The notes beneath the pieces were generated by a model, which made no database searches, was not told the DNA's origin, and saw nothing but the letters and a program-made list of their open reading frames with translations. Below, piece after piece: positions 16,979 to 26,158 of a stretch of 64,000 nucleotides of DNA. The stretch spans positions 41,078 through 105,077 of the forward strand of contig CAMCFA010000002.1 of NCBI GenBank assembly GCA_945873955.1, written 5' to 3'. Numbering within the stretch: the first letter of the stretch is position 1; each line of letters begins with the position of its first letter. Source of the stretch: an uncultured Clostridia bacterium (GTDB lineage: Bacteria > Bacillota > Clostridia > Oscillospirales > Ruminococcaceae). A program made the position numbers and the translations under genes.

Positions 16979-17223
16979 TATTCCTCGTCAGCCTTATCGT
17001 AGGCGTCCAGAATCGAAATGGGCTTGAGCGGTGTGATCGTAGAGATCGCATGCTTATAAATAAGGTTCTGCTTTCCGTCGGTGTCAAGTATCACCGTATA
17101 GTTATCGAAACCCTTTACCACGCCCTTGAACTGGAATCCGTTGGTAATATAGATAGTTACCGGAATTCTGTCCTTGCGTGCCTGATTAAGGAAAACGTCC
17201 TGTAAATTTATGTCTTTTGCCAT
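16978..17223 (-). CDS. hfq: RNA chaperone Hfq
   Basis: Hfq forms a hexameric ring that helps small RNAs pair with mRNAs. The 81-residue protein has Sm1 (residues ~8-55: [19 protein letters not shown]..., [16 protein letters not shown]) and Sm2 with YKHAIST. The start at 17223 follows a GGTGG ribosome site; the frame extends upstream but those residues are not Hfq. hfq usually follows miaA, and here a 250-bp AT-rich gap separates the two, so hfq probably has its own promoter and heads the hfq-HlyD-yggS-sepF-ylmH-divIVA-ileS run. Confidence 0.96.
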   Translation of the reverse strand: MAKDINLQDVFLNQARKDRIPVTIYITNGFQFKGVVKGFDNYTVILDTDGKQNLIYKHAISTITPLKPISILDAYDKADEE

Positions 17224-17473
17224 ATTAAACCACCTTTTCTCTCTCTGCAATTCAATACGTCGGGGAAAATATCCCCTGTACCCCAGATAGGAGCCGTTAT
17301 TCCGACACAATTGTGGTATAAAACATTTATAATACTCCTATATAGACTAGTATAGCATACTTTTTGAAAAAAAGCTATAATTTTTTTTACTTTTTTTAAA
17401 AAAAACAGGAAAAAGTTTTTGGTATTTCTGAAAAAATCGGAATCAATCCCGTAAATTTTCCATATAATGTAAT
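17224..17473 (-). other. AT-rich 250-bp gap with hfq leader
   Basis: The region between miaA and hfq is far more AT-rich than its surroundings, with long A/T homopolymers at about 17365-17420. On the minus strand TATACT near 17351-17356 is a plausible -10 for hfq, but no convincing -35 lies at 17 bp. The resulting leader (~125 nt) holds a GGGGA/TTCCCC-type hairpin near 17258-17272 inside a weaker GTCGG/CCGAC pairing. No ORF or clear terminator is seen. Confidence 0.4.
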
Positions 17474-18421
17474 TTACTCGCTTATTCCGGGGGAATTCTC
17501 TGCCTCGATTATCTTTATCGCTTCTTCCAGAACCTCGTTCAGACCGTCGCCGGGGCGAATGATTATCCTGTGGAATCTGCTGTCCCGCCGGAACCATGTC
17601 AACTGGCGCTTTGCATACTGCCGGGTGCGCAGCTTCAGTTCCTCTACGCATTCGTCAAGGGTGCGCTCTCCGCGGAAATAGGGGTACAGCTCCTTGCAGC
17701 CTATCGCCTGCGCCGCGGTGGGTCTGTCCTGCTGGGCGAAGCACTCCCGTGCCTCCTGCTCCAAGCCGGCTTTCATCATCTCGTCCACCCGTCGGTTTAT
17801 CCGCTGGTGGAGCTGCTCGCGATCCCCGAAATCCAGCGTAAGCATAATGAACCGGTAGGGGGACGGCTCGGCTCTGGACGCGCGTTTGGATTCCGCAATG
17901 GTATGCCCGGTGGTTTTGTACACCTCCAGCGCACGTATCACCCGTGAAACGTTGTTCTCGTGGAGGGTCGCCGCGGTTTCCGGGTCTACCTCACGGAGCT
18001 TTTCAAGAAGCGCCGCCGCGCCGTTTTCCTCCACGAATCTGCGCATTTCATCACGGAACTGGTAGTCACACTCCGACTCGTCGAACCGGAGATTATCCAC
18101 GAACGACGAAATATAAAGCCCCGTGCCGCCGCATATTACCGGGGTTTTCCCCCTCGACAGGATATCGTCGGCGCACTCCCCCGCCATTCTCACCCAGTCC
18201 GCGACTGAGAAGCTCTCCGACGGGTCAAGGAAGTCCATTAGGTGGTGCGGGATACCCTGCTGCTCCTGCGGGGTCGCCTTTGCGCTCGCCACGTCCATGT
18301 CGGTGTATATCTGCATACTGTCTGCGGAGATGACCTCGCCGTCATACCGCTTGGCAAGCTCTACGGCAAGCGCCGTTTTTCCCGAAGCGGTAGGTCCGCT
18401 GACAACGATTATGCTGTTCAT
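17474..18421 (-). CDS. miaA: tRNA dimethylallyltransferase
   Basis: MiaA transfers a dimethylallyl group to N6 of A37 in tRNAs reading UNN codons; MiaB, also in this window, then adds the methylthio group. The 315-residue protein has the P-loop GPTASGKTALAVEL (residues 9-22), the DSMQIYTDMDVASAK substrate motif and VVCGGTGLYI-like segment (here VICGGTGLYISS). The start at 18421 is supported by an adjacent purine-rich ribosome site. A PfkB kinase gene separates it from mutL. Confidence 0.96.
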   Translation of the reverse strand: MNSIIVVSGPTASGKTALAVELAKRYDGEVISADSMQIYTDMDVASAKATPQEQQGIPHHLMDFLDPSESFSVADWVRMAGECADDILSRGKTPVICGGTGLYISSFVDNLRFDESECDYQFRDEMRRFVEENGAAALLEKLREVDPETAATLHENNVSRVIRALEVYKTTGHTIAESKRASRAEPSPYRFIMLTLDFGDREQLHQRINRRVDEMMKAGLEQEARECFAQQDRPTAAQAIGCKELYPYFRGERTLDECVEELKLRTRQYAKRQLTWFRRDSRFHRIIIRPGDGLNEVLEEAIKIIEAENSPGISE

Positions 18422-18439
18422 ATCCGCCTCCCTCTGAAT

Positions 18440-19231
18440 TCAAAAGCCGCCGAGCCGCGTTATTTTTTTCGCTGCCTGACTGCTCCCTGCCCGCATTGCC
18501 TTTAGTATATCCCGGTCTGCTCCGTAGGACGCCATAAATCCTGCTTGATAGCTGTCCCCCGCTCCGGTGGTGTCAACTATCTTTTCTACCGGCAATGCTG
18601 AACAGCGGAATTTCTCACCTTTATAATATGCCACACTACCCTCTGAAGCGAGGGTAGCGACAAATACACCGCCGAACTGGTGTGACCACTGCTTTAGCGT
18701 ACTCAATATATCCGGTGAGCCGCTTATAAAGAACACGTCGATGTTTTCAACAGTTTCTTCCCAGTCGTTGAATTCCCGGTAATCGTTGAAATCCACTGCC
18801 AAGAGGAAATTTGAGCGTTTTCGCAGTTCAAGAACCTGCCGAAATACCGGGCTGTCATAATGCGTATGCACGATATCTGCGGTTCGCAGATAATTCAGTT
18901 CATCTTTTCCCAGTGTGAAGCAGTCAAATACACCGCCGCTCCATGAATTACTCAGAAAATATCTGTCGCCGTCCGAGGAATGAAATATACTGTTGTGCGC
19001 AGTTTCTCCCGGCACAGTCCGCAGGAATTCAGTGTTTATCGGTAAAAAGCTTATCCTATCCCGGATAGCTTTCGCGTATTCATCATTGCCCAGCACTCCG
19101 ACAAGCGAGCACTCCACCCCCGGAAATTCACAGACATTACCGCAGAAATTCAGCGATTCGCCGCCAGGACGTACCTCTCCCAGTTCCTCAAAGACATCGG
19201 CACAGACGCAGCCTGCTGACATTATTTTCAT
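18440..19231 (-). CDS. PfkB-family carbohydrate kinase
   Basis: The 263-residue protein is a ribokinase-family kinase: GGESLNFCGNV near residue 23 is the substrate glycine pair and DTTGAGDSYQAGF near 215 is the ATP/anion-hole signature with the catalytic aspartate. The small size (~260, no lid insertion) and several stretches (YDIVH-like ADIVHTHYDS; DFNDYREF) recall fructoselysine 6-kinase FrlD, but neighbours do not support an Amadori-product pathway. It is inserted between mutL and miaA, which are normally adjacent, and its codon use looks somewhat more AT-rich than theirs, so later acquisition is possible. Confidence 0.8.
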   Translation of the reverse strand: MKIMSAGCVCADVFEELGEVRPGGESLNFCGNVCEFPGVECSLVGVLGNDEYAKAIRDRISFLPINTEFLRTVPGETAHNSIFHSSDGDRYFLSNSWSGGVFDCFTLGKDELNYLRTADIVHTHYDSPVFRQVLELRKRSNFLLAVDFNDYREFNDWEETVENIDVFFISGSPDILSTLKQWSHQFGGVFVATLASEGSVAYYKGEKFRCSALPVEKIVDTTGAGDSYQAGFMASYGADRDILKAMRAGSSQAAKKITRLGGF

Positions 19232-19243
19232 ATTTTAACCTCG

Positions 19244-21202
19244 TTATGTTATTCTGCCGAAATACCGTTCAAGCTGTTTCCTGGACAACTGTGTAATAAC
19301 CGGTCTGCCATGAGGACAATATCGGATATCCGGGTTGTTGAAAACCTCCTGCGCCAGCACTTGAAGCTCTATAATGTTGTTGTCCTCGTTGCCGCGGATA
19401 GAAGCCTTGCACGCCACGGTGTGGAGCATATCGTCGAACAGCTCACCCTCGGCGTTTGCGTTGCCCTTTGCGGCAATTTTTGCTATTTCCTCCACTATTG
19501 AAGCGGCGTCCGACTGGTCAAGCATTTGCGGAAGCCCGGTGACCACCGCCTTTCCGTCCTTGAATTCCAGCAGTATACCCACCTTCGCCAGCTTGTCGGC
19601 GAACTCTGAAATGCCGTTATACTCCGCCGGGGAAAGGTACACCTCCGCCGGGGGGACTATGTACTGCGCAGAGCTGTCGAAGCTGGATTTCAGCCGCTCG
19701 AAATTCACCCGCTCATGCGCCGCATGCTTATCGATAAGTATCAGACTGTCCCGGCTCTCGCACAGGATATAGGTCTTGAACAGCTCCCCTATCACACGGA
19801 TCGGCTCTTCCGGGGACTTCTCCTGCAAGGAAACGGCGTTTTGCTGCTGCGGCGGCTCCGGCTGGGGCTTCTTCTCGAAGGACTTCTCCGACAGGAACGC
19901 AAAGCCCGGCAGCTCTGACAGCGGGGTTTCCTTACGCTCCGGCTGCTTGGGCGGAGCAAGCTCCGGAATAAAGGTCTGTTCTGCGGCGGGGGCGTTCGTG
20001 TTCATGCGGAACGGCGTTTCCTGCCTGAGCGTGAACTTCGGCGGCTCTGCTTTGTCCTGCGGGTATATCACAGCGTCCCTGCCGGTGGGGATAGGCATGG
20101 TCGCCGGCAGAGGTTCGGGCTTTGCAGCGGCGACAGGCTCGGCTGGCTTTGCCGCCTCCTGCGGAGTTGTCCGCTGCGGCTGCACAGGCGTGAGCTTTAT
20201 CTCGCGGCTCTCGTCGTAGCCCATAAGTGCGTTCTTCACCGCGAAATACACCGCGTCGAACACCGTTTTTTCGTTGGTGAACCGCACCTCTGTCTTGGTC
20301 GGGTGGATATTCGCGTCCACCTGCGCCGGGTCGGTATTTATGCACAGCACGCAGGAGGGGAACTTCCCCACCATTATCGTGTTGCGGAACGCTTCTTCAA
20401 GCGCGGCGCAGCACAGCGGGCTTTTCACGCTCCTGCCGTTCACGAAGAAGTGCTGCATGGAGCGGTTCGCCCTAGTGAACAGCGGCGCGGACGCGAAGCC
20501 TGTGACCGCCGTGTTCTGGTAGACGTTCTCCACCGGTATCATTCCCGCCGCGAACTGCTTGCCGAATACCGCGTAGACCGCGCTGTAATACTCCCCGTCG
20601 CCGCTGGTGAGCAGGGTCTGCCGCCCGTCCCGGATAAATCTGAACGAAATCTGCGGGTGGCTGAGCGCCAGCTTTTCAATGACGGAAGCGCAGTAATTCC
20701 CCTCGGTAACGTCTTTTTTGAGGAATTTCAGCCGCGCCGGGGTGTTAAAGAACAGGTCGCGGATTATTATTGTCGTGCCGTCCGCGCAGCCCGCCCGGTC
20801 GTACTCCACCGGCTCGCCGCCCTCGATACGGTACTGGCTGCCCAGCCTGTCCTCCCGCTGTTTGGTGAGAAGCTCCACCCGACTCACCGCGCAGACGGAG
20901 GCAAGAGCCTCCCCGCGGAAGCCCAGCGTGTTTATGCTGTCAAGGTCGTCCTGCGTGTAGACCTTGCTGGTAGCGTGGCGCATGAACGCCGTGGGAATGT
21001 CCTCGTAGGCTATCCCGCAGCCGTCGTCCGTCACCCGCAGGTAGGATATCCCGCCGCTCTTTATTTCCACGGTAATAGAGGTCGCGCCTGCGTCAATGGA
21101 ATTCTCCGCAAGCTCCTTTATCACCGAGGAGGGGCGCTCTATCACCTCTCCGGCGGCGATAAGCTCGTATACGCTTTTATCAAGCAGATTTATCTTTGGC
21201 AT
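19244..21202 (-). CDS. mutL: DNA mismatch repair protein MutL
   Basis: The 652-residue MutL has an intact GHKL ATPase half (ENSIDAGAT, DDGCGI, GFRGEALASV within the first 100 residues) and a C-terminal endonuclease half. The endonuclease metal motif DQHAx2Ex4E appears as DKHAAHERVNFE near residue 490 (Q replaced by K), with CPHGRP near the end. It should therefore nick DNA like other MutLs of organisms lacking MutH. A ~110-residue proline-rich linker (about 340-450) is long. mutL lies downstream of mutS and one small membrane gene. Confidence 0.95.
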   Translation of the reverse strand: MPKINLLDKSVYELIAAGEVIERPSSVIKELAENSIDAGATSITVEIKSGGISYLRVTDDGCGIAYEDIPTAFMRHATSKVYTQDDLDSINTLGFRGEALASVCAVSRVELLTKQREDRLGSQYRIEGGEPVEYDRAGCADGTTIIIRDLFFNTPARLKFLKKDVTEGNYCASVIEKLALSHPQISFRFIRDGRQTLLTSGDGEYYSAVYAVFGKQFAAGMIPVENVYQNTAVTGFASAPLFTRANRSMQHFFVNGRSVKSPLCCAALEEAFRNTIMVGKFPSCVLCINTDPAQVDANIHPTKTEVRFTNEKTVFDAVYFAVKNALMGYDESREIKLTPVQPQRTTPQEAAKPAEPVAAAKPEPLPATMPIPTGRDAVIYPQDKAEPPKFTLRQETPFRMNTNAPAAEQTFIPELAPPKQPERKETPLSELPGFAFLSEKSFEKKPQPEPPQQQNAVSLQEKSPEEPIRVIGELFKTYILCESRDSLILIDKHAAHERVNFERLKSSFDSSAQYIVPPAEVYLSPAEYNGISEFADKLAKVGILLEFKDGKAVVTGLPQMLDQSDAASIVEEIAKIAAKGNANAEGELFDDMLHTVACKASIRGNEDNNIIELQVLAQEVFNNPDIRYCPHGRPVITQLSRKQLERYFGRIT

Positions 21203-21214
21203 TTGTTCTCCGTT

Positions 21215-21625
21215 CTAAAGTTCGTCGTCCAGCAGCTTTATTTTCACGACATTCTGCACCTGCGCCGGGTAGCTTTCCAGAACCTCGCCGACATAGAAAT
21301 ACGCTATCCTGTCGCCGGTCTGGAAGTCCGACAGAGAAATATTCGTTCCCCGCCACAAAAGCCGGGTGTTCTCCTTTGCGGTAAAGGTGAATTCGCTCCT
21401 GCCGTTTATGTCGTTGACGTCAAGCCCTTTCACATGGAAGAAGCCGTCCTTCACGTCAAGTATCTCGGCGTAGACTACCTCGGAATCAGACCACGCAATC
21501 TGAGTTTCCACCCGCTGTCCGCTCTTTCCCGCAAAGAAACCGCCGACAAATGCGCCGGATATCAGCACAAATGCCGCCAGAATCACCAGCGCACGCTTTG
21601 CGCCTTTCTTGTCAGCCAGCTTCAT
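21215..21625 (-). CDS. Small single-pass membrane protein in mutSL operon
   Basis: The 136-residue protein has a basic N-terminus, one transmembrane helix (residues ~11-32, with GGFFAGKSG at its end) and an extracytoplasmic domain of ~100 residues predicted to be mostly beta (EILDVKDGFFHVKGLDVND..., an OB-like pattern). No known family is recognised with confidence. It lies 10 bp downstream of mutS and 12 bp upstream of mutL, so it is co-transcribed with mismatch repair genes, but this need not mean a role in repair. Confidence 0.7.
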   Translation of the reverse strand: MKLADKKGAKRALVILAAFVLISGAFVGGFFAGKSGQRVETQIAWSDSEVVYAEILDVKDGFFHVKGLDVNDINGRSEFTFTAKENTRLLWRGTNISLSDFQTGDRIAYFYVGEVLESYPAQVQNVVKIKLLDDEL

Positions 21626-21635
21626 AATATCCTCC

Positions 21636-24227
21636 TCACAGCGTGTCCTTGATATCCTTTATGAACATCAGCGCGTCCATAGGCGACATGGTGTTGATGT
21701 CCGCAGCCCGCAGCTTCGCGATAGCGTTTTGCTCGTTTATCGCGGTGAAGCTGAACTGGTGGTCGGCGGTCTTTTCCAGCGTTTCCGAGAGCTTCTGCCT
21801 GCCCAGAACTTCCAGCTCTTTAAGCTCCTCCTTGGCGCGGTTTATTACCGCATTCGGAAGTCCCGCCAGCTTCGCGACTTCAATGCCGTAGCTGTCGTCG
21901 GTGCCTCCCTCGCATATCTTGTGCAGGAATTTCAGCTCGTCGCCGCGCTTCACCGCCGCAACGCTGAAATTCCGTATGCCGTCGTACTCCTTTTCCATGG
22001 AGATAAGCTCGTGGTAATGCGTCGCGAACAGGGTCTTGCAGCCGATATTCTTGCCGCTGATGTACTCCGCCACTGCCTTTGCGATAGATATTCCGTCAAA
22101 GGTGGAAGTACCCCTGCCTATCTCGTCCAGGATCACAAGGCTCTTTTTCGTCGCGTTTTTGAGGATATCCGCGACCTCGTTCATCTCCACCATGAATGTG
22201 GACTGCCCGGAAGTCAGATCGTCCGACGCGCCCACACGGGTGAATATCTTGTCCACAACGCCTATCTTCGCATACGCCGCCGGGACAAAGCAGCCTATCT
22301 GCGCCATAAGCACGATTATCGCCGTCTGCCGCATGAAGGTGGACTTACCGGACATGTTCGGCCCGGTGATGATGATAAGCCGGTTCGCGTTGGTGTCGAG
22401 GTAAGCGTCGTTCGGGGTGAACGGGTGGTCGGTGAGGACTTTCTCCACCACCGGGTGACGTCCGTCCCGAATCTCGATAACGCTGTCAAGGGTTATCTCC
22501 GGCTTGACGTAGCCGTTTTCGATAGACACCTTCGCGTAGCTGCACAGAACGTCCACCGCCGCCACCGCAGCCGCCGCGGACTGCACTGCCTCCAGCCGTG
22601 TGCCGATAAAGTCCCGCACCTCGCCGAAAATCGCCGATTCCAGCGCGAGAATTCTGTCGTTCGCGCCTAGTATCTCCGACTCCACCTTTTTCAGCTCGTC
22701 GGTGATGTAGCGCTCCCCGGTGGTGAGGGTCTGCTTTCTGACGTAGTGCGGCGGCACAAGGTCAATCTGTCCCTTTGACACCTCTATGTAATAACCGAAC
22801 ACGCGGTTATAGCCGACTTTAAGATTGCGTATGCCGGTAGCCGCGCGCTCCCGCTCCTCCATTTCCGCCAGAATATCCTTTCCGCCGCCGGTTATCTTCC
22901 GCAGGCGGTCTATCTCCTCGTTGAAGCCGTCCTTTATCACGCCGCCGTCCTTTAGTGTGAGGGGCGGGTCGTCAACTATCGCGTTCTCCACAAGTGAGGA
23001 AACGTCGTTCAGCTCGTCTATCTCGCTGTTGAGGGAGTTCAGCAGCGGGCTGTCCACCTTTGAAAGGCATTGCTTCAACAGCGGCAGCCGGGCGCAGGTC
23101 TGCCCCAGAGAATAGATGTCCCTCGGCGACGCGGACTTGTACATAACCCTCGTCATAAGCCGCTCAAGGTCGTAAATGCCGTTCAGCGCGTCGCAGATAT
23201 CGTACAGCGAAGCGGAGTCCTTCGTGAGTGCTTCCACCGCGTCCAGCCGCTTCAATATCGCGGTCGGGCTGATGAGCGGCTGCTCCACCCATGTTTTTAG
23301 CTTTCGCCTTCCCATGGAAGTCACCGTCTTGTCCAGCACCCACAGCAGCGAACCGCGCTTTTCCTTGGTGCGCATGGTTTCGGTAAGCTCAAGATTGCGG
23401 CGGGTGGTGAGGTTAAGCCCCATGAACTCCCCGTCGGAATGTATCGTCAGCGACACAAAGCGCTTTACCGTCGCCTTCTGTGTTTCGCCGAAATAGCGGA
23501 ACATCGCGCACAGGGCGCTCTTTACCAGCGGCATGTCGGAGATACCAAGCTCCCCGCCGCTCTCGAACTGCCCTGTTATCACGCTCATGTCGGTGTTGTC
23601 GAAATACTTCTCGTCCAGCAGCTCGCACAGGCAGCGCTTCAAGCGGTCATGCACGAATTCGTGGACTTCTTTCAGGCTCAAGAACTCGTCGTTTATCAGC
23701 AGCTCCACCGGGCTGAACCGCGACAGCTCGGAAATTATCTCCTGCTGAAGCTCCTTGCCCTGCTTGCTGAAAACATGCACCTCGCCGGTGGAAATATCCG
23801 CGAACACCAGTGCCGCAGCCCTGCATTCCTTGTCCGGGCAGACGCAGGCGATATAGTTGTTTGAGTCCTCGCTGAGCATGCTGGCTTCAATGACAGTTCC
23901 CGCTGTTACCAGACGGATAACGTCGCGCTCCACCAAACCCTTTGAAGCCGCAGGGTCGGTAAGCTGCTCGCATATCGCCACCTTGTAGCCCTTGTCTATC
24001 AGCTTCTTGATGTAGATCTCGCAGCTGTGATAGGGCACTCCGCACATGGGCGAACCCGCACGGGAGGTCAGCGCAAGCTCCAGCTCCCGCGACACGTTCT
24101 CCGCGTCGTCGAAGAACATCTCGTAGAAGTCCCCCAGCCGGAAGAACAGAATATAATCGCTGTACTTCTCCTTGATGTCAAGGTACTGTTTCAGCATCGG
24201 GGACAGCTTTTCCGATTCCTGCGCCAT
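21636..24227 (-). CDS. mutS: DNA mismatch repair protein MutS
   Basis: MutS recognises base mismatches and small loops. The 863-residue protein is standard length: the mismatch-binding F-x-E motif is in RLGDFYEMFFDDA (residues ~31-43), the Walker A motif is GPNMSGKST near 625, Walker B is in LVILDEIGRGTSTFDG, and the C-terminal dimerisation part is complete. A strong ribosome site (GGAGGTG) precedes the ATG at 24227. It follows the YlbF-like gene and miaB in the order common in Clostridia. Confidence 0.97.
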   Translation of the reverse strand: MAQESEKLSPMLKQYLDIKEKYSDYILFFRLGDFYEMFFDDAENVSRELELALTSRAGSPMCGVPYHSCEIYIKKLIDKGYKVAICEQLTDPAASKGLVERDVIRLVTAGTVIEASMLSEDSNNYIACVCPDKECRAAALVFADISTGEVHVFSKQGKELQQEIISELSRFSPVELLINDEFLSLKEVHEFVHDRLKRCLCELLDEKYFDNTDMSVITGQFESGGELGISDMPLVKSALCAMFRYFGETQKATVKRFVSLTIHSDGEFMGLNLTTRRNLELTETMRTKEKRGSLLWVLDKTVTSMGRRKLKTWVEQPLISPTAILKRLDAVEALTKDSASLYDICDALNGIYDLERLMTRVMYKSASPRDIYSLGQTCARLPLLKQCLSKVDSPLLNSLNSEIDELNDVSSLVENAIVDDPPLTLKDGGVIKDGFNEEIDRLRKITGGGKDILAEMEERERAATGIRNLKVGYNRVFGYYIEVSKGQIDLVPPHYVRKQTLTTGERYITDELKKVESEILGANDRILALESAIFGEVRDFIGTRLEAVQSAAAAVAAVDVLCSYAKVSIENGYVKPEITLDSVIEIRDGRHPVVEKVLTDHPFTPNDAYLDTNANRLIIITGPNMSGKSTFMRQTAIIVLMAQIGCFVPAAYAKIGVVDKIFTRVGASDDLTSGQSTFMVEMNEVADILKNATKKSLVILDEIGRGTSTFDGISIAKAVAEYISGKNIGCKTLFATHYHELISMEKEYDGIRNFSVAAVKRGDELKFLHKICEGGTDDSYGIEVAKLAGLPNAVINRAKEELKELEVLGRQKLSETLEKTADHQFSFTAINEQNAIAKLRAADINTMSPMDALMFIKDIKDTL

Positions 24228-24260
24228 AGTTACACCTCCGTAAGTTCAGTTCTCCCTAAA

Positions 24261-24677
24261 TCAGCCGCAGCCGCCGCAGCTTTCGCAGCTTCCGGTGCAG
24301 CCTGTGGGCTGAGAGGTCGGGCAGGTGTCCGGGTCTGCGCCCTGTAATACCAGAGTGAGCACAGTGTTCACCTGTCCCATAAGCTCGTCCATACCAGCCT
24401 TAGCCACGGTGAACATAGCCATGTTCTCGTTCGCCATTACCTTTTCGTAAGCCTCCTGCATATCTGCGTTCAGCTTGGTGAGCTTCTCCTTGTTCTGCTC
24501 CTCCTCCGGCTTGTTGTACTCCATAGCGGCGTTCTGGCGGATAAGGTTGAATTCGCCGATGAGGTTCTGAAGCTCCGCGTCCTCGTCGTTCACCTTTTTG
24601 GCTCTCGCGTATTCGATATAGCGCTCGTCCGCCTGAATTGCCTTGCCAAGTTCTCTTACTGCCTGTATTGCGTCCAT
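24261..24677 (-). CDS. YlbF/YmcA-family protein with cysteine-rich tail
   Basis: The 138-residue protein has the helical YlbF/YmcA (Com_YlbF) fold: ELGKAIQADERYIEYARAK at the start and QAYEKVMAN-type helices. The last ~22 residues hold five cysteines in a C-x(7)-C-x3-C-x2-C-x2-C pattern (TCPTSQPTGC..., GSCESCGGCG). In Bacillus, YlbF, YmcA and YaaT form a complex that carries iron-sulfur clusters and acts on mRNA processing with RNase Y; the tail here could bind a cluster or metal. It lies between miaB and mutS. Confidence 0.82.
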   Translation of the reverse strand: MDAIQAVRELGKAIQADERYIEYARAKKVNDEDAELQNLIGEFNLIRQNAAMEYNKPEEEQNKEKLTKLNADMQEAYEKVMANENMAMFTVAKAGMDELMGQVNTVLTLVLQGADPDTCPTSQPTGCTGSCESCGGCG

Positions 24678-24690
24678 GATAGTTTCTCCT

Positions 24691-26088
24691 TTATACTAAT
24701 TCTCCAAGAAGCGCCCAGTTGAGCGCCCCGGTGATTTTTACATCAACGAAGCTGCCGATAAGCGACTTATCTCCGTCAAAGTCAACAATGATGTTCTGGA
24801 TAGTCTTTCCGGTAAGACAGCCGTCGCGGGTTCTGCCCACGCCCTCGCACAGCACCCGCATCGTCCTGCCGATATAGCCGCGGTAGGAATCCTCGCCTAT
24901 CTCCTGCTGTACCTCCAGCAGCTCCCGGAACCACCTGCCCTTTTCTTCCTGCGGTATCGGGTCGGGCATTTCCGCCGCCTTTGTGCCCTTTCGCGGGCTG
25001 TAAATAAACGTGAACAGCGAATCGTAGCCGACCTCCCGGATAAGGCTCAGCGTTTCCTTGAAATCCTCGTAGGTCTCGCCGGGGAAGCCGACGATTATGT
25101 CGGAGGTAAGCGCGACGTCCGGGATTCGCTGCTTCGCGTAGTTGATAAGCTCCAGATAATGCTCTCTGGTGTAGCCGCGGTTCATCAGCTTCAATATCCT
25201 GCTGCTGCCGGACTGCACCGGAAGGTGGAAGTGCCGCGTGACCTTTTCACACTCCGAAATGGTGTCGATAAGCTCCCGGGTGGCGTCCTTCGGGTGGCTG
25301 GACATGTAGCTTATCTTGAACTCGCCAGGGATAGCGTTGATACGCCGCAGCAGCTCCGGGAAGTTCACGTCAGTGCCGCGCCCGTAGCTGTTGACGTTCT
25401 GCCCCAGCAGCAGAAGCTCCTTGTAACCCTGCGCCACAAGCTGCCGCGCCTCCTCCACGATGACCTCCGGCTCGCGGGAGCGCTCCCTGCCCCGGACATA
25501 CGGCACTATGCAGTAGGTGCAGAAGTTGTTGCAGCCGTACATTATCGGAATGCTGGCTTTCAGCCCGCTTTCCCGGCGGAGCGGAATACCCTCCGCGATA
25601 ACGCCGTCCGACTGAGGGATTGAAATCTGCCTTTTGCGGGTGGTCAGAGCCTCGTAGATAAACTGCGGCAGGGTATGCAGCACATGCGTGCCGAAAACCA
25701 TGTCAACATAAGGGAAGCTCTTTCGTATACGCTCGGCGATATGCTCCTGCTGAACCATACAGCCGCACACCCCGATAAGCATGTCCGGCTTGCGGCGCTT
25801 GTTGTGCTTCAGCGCGCCAAGATTGCCGAACACCCTGTCCTCCGCATTTTCACGGACTGCGCAGGTGTTGAACAGCACCAGATCAGCGTCGTCCGCCGAA
25901 TTAGAGAAGCCGTAGCCCATTTCCGCCAGCATACCCTTGATCTTCTCGCCGTCGCTGACGTTCTGCTGGCAGCCGAAGCTGTGGACGTGCGCCACCGGCG
26001 GCTGATCCCGCTGGGCGTTCAGCTCACGCACCTTCTCCGCGTATTCTTTCTGTGCCGCAAGCTCTGCGGCGGTAACATTCTTCGTCAT
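24691..26088 (-). CDS. miaB: tRNA-2-methylthio-N6-dimethylallyladenosine synthase
   Basis: This radical-SAM methylthiotransferase converts i6A37 to ms2i6A37 in tRNA. The 465-residue protein has the three N-terminal cluster cysteines (FGCQQNVSD, NTCAVRENA, GCMVQQ), the radical-SAM motif CNNFCTYC near residue 190 and a C-terminal TRAM domain. GCQQN replaces the commoner GCQMN. It has its own consensus promoter and is first gene of the miaB-ylbF-like-mutS-mutL run; miaA, which makes its substrate, is further downstream. Confidence 0.96.
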   Translation of the reverse strand: MTKNVTAAELAAQKEYAEKVRELNAQRDQPPVAHVHSFGCQQNVSDGEKIKGMLAEMGYGFSNSADDADLVLFNTCAVRENAEDRVFGNLGALKHNKRRKPDMLIGVCGCMVQQEHIAERIRKSFPYVDMVFGTHVLHTLPQFIYEALTTRKRQISIPQSDGVIAEGIPLRRESGLKASIPIMYGCNNFCTYCIVPYVRGRERSREPEVIVEEARQLVAQGYKELLLLGQNVNSYGRGTDVNFPELLRRINAIPGEFKISYMSSHPKDATRELIDTISECEKVTRHFHLPVQSGSSRILKLMNRGYTREHYLELINYAKQRIPDVALTSDIIVGFPGETYEDFKETLSLIREVGYDSLFTFIYSPRKGTKAAEMPDPIPQEEKGRWFRELLEVQQEIGEDSYRGYIGRTMRVLCEGVGRTRDGCLTGKTIQNIIVDFDGDKSLIGSFVDVKITGALNWALLGELV

Positions 26089-26122
26089 CTTATAGTTCCT
26101 TTAAATTACTGCGTAATAACAT

Positions 26123-26151
26123 ATTATATCACAAAAAAAGCAAAAAATCAA
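26123..26151 (-). promoter_or_regulatory. miaB-mutSL operon promoter
   Basis: On the minus strand -35 TTGATT (26146-26151) and -10 TATAAT (26123-26128) are 17 bp apart, with an A/T-rich spacer. The leader to miaB is about 30 nt. A GCGG/CCGC hairpin just upstream at the comF stop, followed by T-runs that overlap this promoter, may terminate comF transcription. Confidence 0.78.
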
Positions 26152-26158
26152 CCGCGGC

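Noticed and set aside
20303..21652. 449-residue open frame on the plus strand opposite mutL
   Set aside because: It lies wholly antisense to a full-length mutL with intact motifs; GC-rich genes often leave long opposite-strand frames, and the product shows no recognisable domain.
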